Below, one piece after another: positions 6,245 to 9,851 of a stretch of DNA of 9,851 bases (the first letter of the stretch is position 1; each line of letters begins with the position of its first letter). Both the position numbers and the translations under genes were made by a program. The notes beneath the pieces are model-generated. The model made no database searches and was not told the origin of the DNA. It saw only the letters and a list, made by a program, of their open reading frames with translations. The stretch comes from Smithella sp. ME-1 (lineage in GTDB: Bacteria > Desulfobacterota > Syntrophia > Syntrophales > Smithellaceae): NCBI GenBank assembly GCA_000495415.1, contig AWGX01000768.1, forward strand, positions 1-9,851. The letters run 5' to 3'.

Positions 6245-7268
6245 TTATTAACCTTCTTAAGAATTTATAAATATCAGGATGGTTTTTTTCAAGAAACATT
6301 CTTACAGTTCTTTTTAACTTATTATAAAAACTTTTTACATTTATAAAAAAATTGCCCTTCATCCCTCTCACTATACCCAAAATCATTCTGGATACTTTGC
6401 CCGAAAAGCCATTTTCGCCCAGCGCTATGGCCTTGTATTCTTCCAGTAAAACCGTGCAGTCTTCGAGGTAATCTCTCTGAATATAAAATGCAAAATGGCC
6501 AAACAGAGCATCACCGCAAATCATGTTGGGACGATTCAGCCTCTGCGGCAGGTTCTGTGATAAAAATGATTCGTCACTATGAATGAAACGCCATGCTCCC
6601 GTCCTGTAATCTATCGTTTCATCAAAGCCTGAATCTAACTCCGGCAGGCCTTTTAAATCACGTCCGAACCAGCATATTACACCAATAGAAAATCTTCTGA
6701 AATCATCCATTACCACGTTATCGATTTTCCATTTGTTTAGATTTTCCGATTTTATATCATTAATAAATATTCTGTGGAGTTTCCCGGCAAATTTTGGATT
6801 CTGCCAACCGTTAATATCCAGGCATTCATATCCGACTTTGCCCCATTGCAGCGGAATAATTCCTTCCTTTTGAAGAAAGTGGGAACATACCGCGTTATTA
6901 ACAATGTTGCCGAAAACAAAAAGAGGTTTTGGATTATTAACTCTGTTATCAATAAGATTTTTAATAGCATCCTTTTCAAAAAAACAGATATCATCATCGA
7001 ATTTGATATAGATGGTATCGTCATCAATATAATCTTTGTAATACTGCCAGATACTGTCCACTGATTTTTTAAGCATTTTTTTTCTGTTGATTTTAAAGAA
7101 ATCGGGATGCTGCGCGGCAAGCATTTCAATATAAGCAATGTCATCCTTAACAGAAGTATTCAGCCAGAAGTGATGTTCCGAAATGTACCGGCGATTCCTG
7201 AGAAGATATTCCGCAAGTATTTCCAGATAATGTTTGCGTCCCGCAGGAGTAACAGTAATGACCTTCAT
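6219..7268 (-). CDS. putative glycosyltransferase with DDD motif, unclassified
   Basis: A 349-aa protein that looks like a GT-A fold sugar transferase but that I cannot place in a named family. The start MKVITVTPAGRKHYLEILAEYLL resembles a nucleotide-sugar binding strand and helix. The segment TIYIKFDDDICFF (85-97) offers the metal-binding DxD/DDD motif, and later DDFRRFSIGVICWFGRDL (188-205) and HSDESFLSQNLP (230-241) resemble acceptor and base regions of GT-A enzymes. A central segment (118-160) has several Asn, Trp and Gly residues. The C-terminal tail FLEKNHPDIYKFLRRL (325-340) is shared with the GT8 protein encoded just before it. It begins 15 nt after that gene and overlaps the next by 26 nt, so the three are probably one transcription unit. 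Probable role: one transfer step in a cell-surface glycan. Confidence 0.75.
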   Translation of the reverse strand: MKVITVTPAGRKHYLEILAEYLLRNRRYISEHHFWLNTSVKDDIAYIEMLAAQHPDFFKINRKKMLKKSVDSIWQYYKDYIDDDTIYIKFDDDICFFEKDAIKNLIDNRVNNPKPLFVFGNIVNNAVCSHFLQKEGIIPLQWGKVGYECLDINGWQNPKFAGKLHRIFINDIKSENLNKWKIDNVVMDDFRRFSIGVICWFGRDLKGLPELDSGFDETIDYRTGAWRFIHSDESFLSQNLPQRLNRPNMICGDALFGHFAFYIQRDYLEDCTVLLEEYKAIALGENGFSGKVSRMILGIVRGMKGNFFINVKSFYNKLKRTVRMFLEKNHPDIYKFLRRLINEKRFTGR

Positions 7269-7283
7269 TAAACATTCCCGATA

Positions 7284-8321
7284 TTACATCAATGCTTTGT
7301 TTCTTAACCTTCTTTGCAATTCAAATATTTGCGGATAATTCTCTTTGAGGAAAACACCTGCACGCAGCCTGTATTTATTAAATCTGTAATAATAAGATAT
7401 TTTATAACGGCAAAATTTATATAAATTACGTTTATGCAGATTCTTTAAATAAAAATCATCTTCCGCCTCTTCTCGTTTACTCAATATTTTTTTAGGAGCT
7501 TGCGGATTAGCAATATCAATCAGGTCGGCTTTATCCAGATTCGACTTCCATTCGAAGTTCAAAGGACTTTTTGGATTCCAAGCCTTCCCTCCCGGAAAGC
7601 TGGAATATGTGTGTAAAATAATCCCTTTCAAATTCTCAGGATGGCACCCCGAATTATAAACTTCATAACTGGGACAAATATTATAAACCTGCGAAAGCTT
7701 CTGCCACTTATCATAATAATAGATATTTAGAACCGTTTCTTCTGAAATTAAAAGTATATCCTTAAAATGAAAAAATATTTGTTTAATATTATGAAATTCA
7801 TCTTCGGATATTATATCTGTGCTGTAAGCCATGACACCGGAATTAAACGCGGGCTTGTTCAAATCACATTTACTTTTCAGCTCTTTGAACAGATATTTAT
7901 TGCGTCTATTTCGATCTTGAAACTGTCCTTTCAATAAAGTACGCGATATATTTAAAATTCTTACCGCCGCAAATCCTTTTACTTCAGCGAGAGAGTCCAG
8001 AGAACCTCTTACGATTATATCCCCATCGAGGAACACAACATTTTTCCATTTCTTGAATTCAGGTGTAAATAAATAGAATTTACAAAGAGTAGTTAACGGA
8101 GCATGGCCGATACGGGTCTCAGATTCCGTCAATATCGGTTCGCATTCTCTGACCAGAATGCCCTTTTCACGGAACCACTGCAACTCTTTTTCAGGAATAT
8201 CATAAGCCAGTAGCATATAATCACCTTGCCAGCCGGCATTCCAATATACACTGGAAAAAAGCTGCTTTGCCTGCTCGATGTAATTGCCATCAGCCAGAGT
8301 AACCAACAAATCCTTCTTCAT
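7284..8321 (-). CDS. glycosyltransferase family 8-like protein
   Basis: A 345-aa probable GT8 sugar transferase. The N-terminal strand LLVTLADGNYIEQAKQLFSSVYW (5-27) is typical of GT8/glycogenin-like enzymes. The DxD is in VVFLDGDIIV (D99, D101), followed by AFNSGVMAYS (158-167), the family N-x-G motif with Ser at its centre, and ILHTYSSFPGGKAWN (235-249), the usual H...GKxW metal/diphosphate site. The last 60 residues are rich in Tyr, Arg and Lys, and end with FLKENYPQIFELQRRL (324-339), nearly the same tail as in the following transferase. It is the first gene of the transferase block. No strong ribosome site or clear promoter is visible in the 152-bp gap upstream, so transcription from the Fe-S gene promoter is possible. 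Donor sugar and acceptor are unknown. Confidence 0.88.
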   Translation of the reverse strand: MKKDLLVTLADGNYIEQAKQLFSSVYWNAGWQGDYMLLAYDIPEKELQWFREKGILVRECEPILTESETRIGHAPLTTLCKFYLFTPEFKKWKNVVFLDGDIIVRGSLDSLAEVKGFAAVRILNISRTLLKGQFQDRNRRNKYLFKELKSKCDLNKPAFNSGVMAYSTDIISEDEFHNIKQIFFHFKDILLISEETVLNIYYYDKWQKLSQVYNICPSYEVYNSGCHPENLKGIILHTYSSFPGGKAWNPKSPLNFEWKSNLDKADLIDIANPQAPKKILSKREEAEDDFYLKNLHKRNLYKFCRYKISYYYRFNKYRLRAGVFLKENYPQIFELQRRLRNKALM

Positions 8322-8386
8322 CGCGTTACCAGAATATTTGACTTAAAAATAATCCGATACTTAAAAAGCAGGGTAATCATTTCCTG

Positions 8387-8406
8387 TTCGTCTATTGACA
8401 GACGAA
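8387..8406. repeat. 7-bp perfect hairpin between Fe-S and glycosyltransferase genes
   Basis: TTCGTCT (8387-8393) and AGACGAA (8400-8406) flank a 6-nt centre in the 152-bp intergenic gap. No T-run follows on either strand, so it is not a standard terminator. It could be an operator or an mRNA structure ahead of the transferase block. Apart from it I see no convincing promoter or gene in this gap. Confidence 0.5.
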
Positions 8407-8473
8407 ATCAATACCTGTTTGCCTTTGCCGGGGTTGGTCAAAAACACGATAATATTAAGCAGACAGATTACAA

Positions 8474-9673
8474 CTACGTTGTTATTCTTGTCTCGGATTT
8501 CTTGAGCATCGGCAGGAACGCGGTGCGTTTGTTCTCTACCAACTCAACAACGGAGCGAACGCACTGATGTGCGCATTGACCGCAACCGATGCACTTCCTG
8601 GTATCCAACTCCACTTTTTTCTCCACAACTTTTATTGCAGCTGTCGGGCAGAACTTCTCACACAAACCGCATCCATTGCATTTTGATATGTCTTTAATTT
8701 TAGCCATGTAAAAGCAGCTATAACGCAAAGGGACAGCACCCATATTGTAGGAACGCAATATTCCGCAGCAGTCCCAGCAGCAATTGCACAGCGCTATTTG
8801 AGGAAGATTGGCATCATCTTTTTCGTGGAACACCGTATGGATGGCGCCACAATCTCTTGCCTTTTGGATTATATCAAAAGCTTCTTCTTTGCTGATTTGC
8901 CGCATATAGCCGTACTGCATATAAGTTTTGATATGATCGCCAAAACCCATACATGCTATATCGTCCGGCATCTTAAAGCGGCATGGATTCCCAACATTTT
9001 CCGTTACTTTACGGCACATGCAGGCTTTGAACTGACCAATTATGCTTTTGCTACCATAGTCCGAAATCATATCATTAATGGAACTTGCCGGATAAATCAT
9101 AGAATCCTGCACAACTATTTTTTCATCAATAATGATTTTGGACTTCCCTTTTTCATTTTTTGCCTCACGGACTGTGCCGACACTCTGATTGGACACTGGT
9201 GCGTACTTACCCATGAGATCCATTACCTTTCTGATGGGAAAGAAATTACGGTTTCGCAGCGAGCTAAAAAAAGTCATATATCTTCTCGCGAATTCCTTTT
9301 CTTCCGGTTTGCCGAGCAAGTAAGTAACAATGCCTTCAAACCAGCCGACAATAAAAGGATTAAGGGTATATTGTTCCTGGCCCGCTTCAGTGTATTGTGT
9401 TCTTATAAATGCTTTTTGTTTAAGAATTTCGAATAATGGATTGAATTTTTCACTACTCATGCCGCTGAGCGCTAAAGCTTGCTCATATGAGTACAAACCT
9501 GTGCCCATCTTCAAGAGTAGAGCAAGCTCTTCCGGCGTTGTAACCAAATCAATGGCCTGGAGTATCGGCTCAAACGGCGGCATAAATCTCTTGTTTTGTC
9601 TATTCATCAAAATGACTAGTTTTCTAAGATCACCCTTCTTGTTGCGCAGAACTATTTTATTATCTTTTGTCAT
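8474..9673 (-). CDS. 4Fe-4S ferredoxin-domain protein with winged-helix-like N-terminus
   Basis: A 399-aa cysteine-rich redox protein. Residues 34-110 look like a small helical/winged-helix domain (TPEELALLLKMGTGLYS, then MSSEKFNPLFEILKQKAFI). The middle has C218-x-C220, C231 and C241 in a FKACMCRKV...CRFKMPDDIACMGFGDHI arrangement, then the unusual cluster CNCCWDCC (296-303) and C320. The C-terminus has two complete ferredoxin motifs: C332-X2-C335-X2-C338-X3-C342-P and C361-X2-C364-X2-C367-X3-C371. This order of parts matches a family of 4Fe-4S binding proteins frequent in anaerobic Desulfobacterota and other strict anaerobes whose function is not established to my knowledge. Electron transfer coupled to a further cluster is likely. 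AGGAG 7 nt before the ATG fixes the start. It has its own promoter and no evident functional link to the genes downstream. Confidence 0.9.
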   Translation of the reverse strand: MTKDNKIVLRNKKGDLRKLVILMNRQNKRFMPPFEPILQAIDLVTTPEELALLLKMGTGLYSYEQALALSGMSSEKFNPLFEILKQKAFIRTQYTEAGQEQYTLNPFIVGWFEGIVTYLLGKPEEKEFARRYMTFFSSLRNRNFFPIRKVMDLMGKYAPVSNQSVGTVREAKNEKGKSKIIIDEKIVVQDSMIYPASSINDMISDYGSKSIIGQFKACMCRKVTENVGNPCRFKMPDDIACMGFGDHIKTYMQYGYMRQISKEEAFDIIQKARDCGAIHTVFHEKDDANLPQIALCNCCWDCCGILRSYNMGAVPLRYSCFYMAKIKDISKCNGCGLCEKFCPTAAIKVVEKKVELDTRKCIGCGQCAHQCVRSVVELVENKRTAFLPMLKKSETRITT

Positions 9674-9680
9674 ATATCTG

Positions 9681-9685
9681 CTCCT
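9681..9685 (-). promoter_or_regulatory. ribosome binding site of the Fe-S protein gene
   Basis: AGGAG on the minus strand with 7 nt to the ATG at 9673. It confirms the start codon; the next in-frame ATG (residue 23) is much deeper in the gene. Confidence 0.8.
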
Positions 9686-9723
9686 AAGGTTATATTTGAT
9701 GAAAATTTTTTCTATAAGGTAAA

Positions 9724-9752
9724 AAGATAGGAGAGTATTGGATGTCTGTCAA
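9724..9752 (-). promoter_or_regulatory. sigma70-type promoter of the Fe-S protein gene
   Basis: On the minus strand a perfect TTGACA (9747-9752) is followed after 17 bp by TATCTT (9724-9729, 4/6 to consensus). The predicted start is near 9717, about 44 nt before the Fe-S protein ATG. It lies directly downstream of the terminator at 9791-9814, as expected for the beginning of a new transcription unit. Confidence 0.75.
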
Positions 9753-9790
9753 TTGTTATTTATATGTGGTGTTTTCGTTGATTCCGATTT

Positions 9791-9814
9791 AAAAAAGGGG
9801 GATCGAAATCCCCC
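9791..9814 (-). terminator. intrinsic terminator of an operon beyond the right edge
   Basis: Read on the minus strand, GGGGGAT, loop TTCG, ATCCCCC (9797-9814) is followed at once by six T (9791-9796). A 7-bp GC-rich stem with a UUCG tetraloop and a U-tract is a textbook Rho-independent terminator. It ends transcription coming from a minus-strand gene outside the window; no coding part of that gene can be recognised in the last 37 bases. Confidence 0.9.
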
Positions 9815-9851
9815 CTGTCCCGTTCTTTACTATTACTTCGGCAATTAAATA

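Noticed and set aside
8318..8380. A 20-codon minus-strand ORF whose TGA overlaps the ATG of the first GT8 gene, a possible leader peptide
   Set aside because: The AGGA lies only about 2 nt from its ATG, too close for good initiation, and the peptide has no recognisable feature.
8798..9436. A 212-codon plus-strand open frame opposite the Fe-S protein gene
   Set aside because: It is antisense to a gene with clear ferredoxin motifs, promoter and ribosome site; its translation resembles no family and it has no ribosome site.
9815..9851. 3' end of a gene upstream of the terminator
   Set aside because: Stop codons occur near the edge in more than one frame, and too little sequence remains to choose one or recognise a protein.
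1..9851. CRISPR arrays, insertion sequences, tRNA or rRNA genes
   Set aside because: No regularly spaced repeats, transposase-like proteins with terminal repeats, or RNA gene signatures were seen on either strand.

Overview
All convincing genes lie on the minus strand, so transcription runs from right to left. The moderately AT-rich composition, Lol/MacB-type ABC exporter, surface-glycan glycosyltransferases and a cysteine-rich 4Fe-4S protein of a kind common in strict anaerobes suggest a Gram-negative anaerobe. A Desulfobacterota (syntroph or sulfate-reducer-like) genome is the best guess; this is inference from gene content, not a taxonomic assignment.

The right end holds an intrinsic terminator (9791-9814) that closes an operon outside the window. 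It is followed by a good sigma70-type promoter (9724-9752) and a 399-aa Fe-S protein with two C-terminal ferredoxin motifs (9673->8474). After a 152-bp spacer with a small perfect hairpin comes a tight block of three glycosyltransferase genes (8321->5111): a GT8 enzyme, an unclassified DDD-containing transferase and a second GT8 enzyme. The first two share a C-terminal tail motif although their catalytic domains differ.

The centre and left end look like a previously unnoticed radical-SAM RiPP (ribosomally made, modified peptide) operon with its own promoter (TTGACT-17-TATAAA, 5059-5087). In order of transcription it has: a 49-codon gene with a perfect AGGAGG site for a basic peptide with a PqqA-like W-x-K-P leader motif and a Pro-rich, Cys-free C-terminus (4997->4848); a stand-alone PqqD-like peptide chaperone (4770->4459); a radical SAM enzyme with CX3CX2C and extra cysteines but no visible SPASM domain (4452->2971); a TupA-like ATP-grasp protein (2940->2074); and an ABC exporter made of an ATPase (1962->1276) and an FtsX/MacB-type permease (1279->41). 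The peptide gene is easily missed because of its size.

Proposed working model (inference): PqqD binds the leader, the radical SAM enzyme modifies the peptide, the ATP-grasp protein may add or ligate something, and the ABC pair moves the product or a related lipid/lipoprotein. The neighbouring glycosyltransferases could decorate the same product or simply belong to an adjacent polysaccharide locus. A perfect 24-bp palindrome just inside the pqqD-like gene is a candidate control point between the peptide gene and the enzyme genes.
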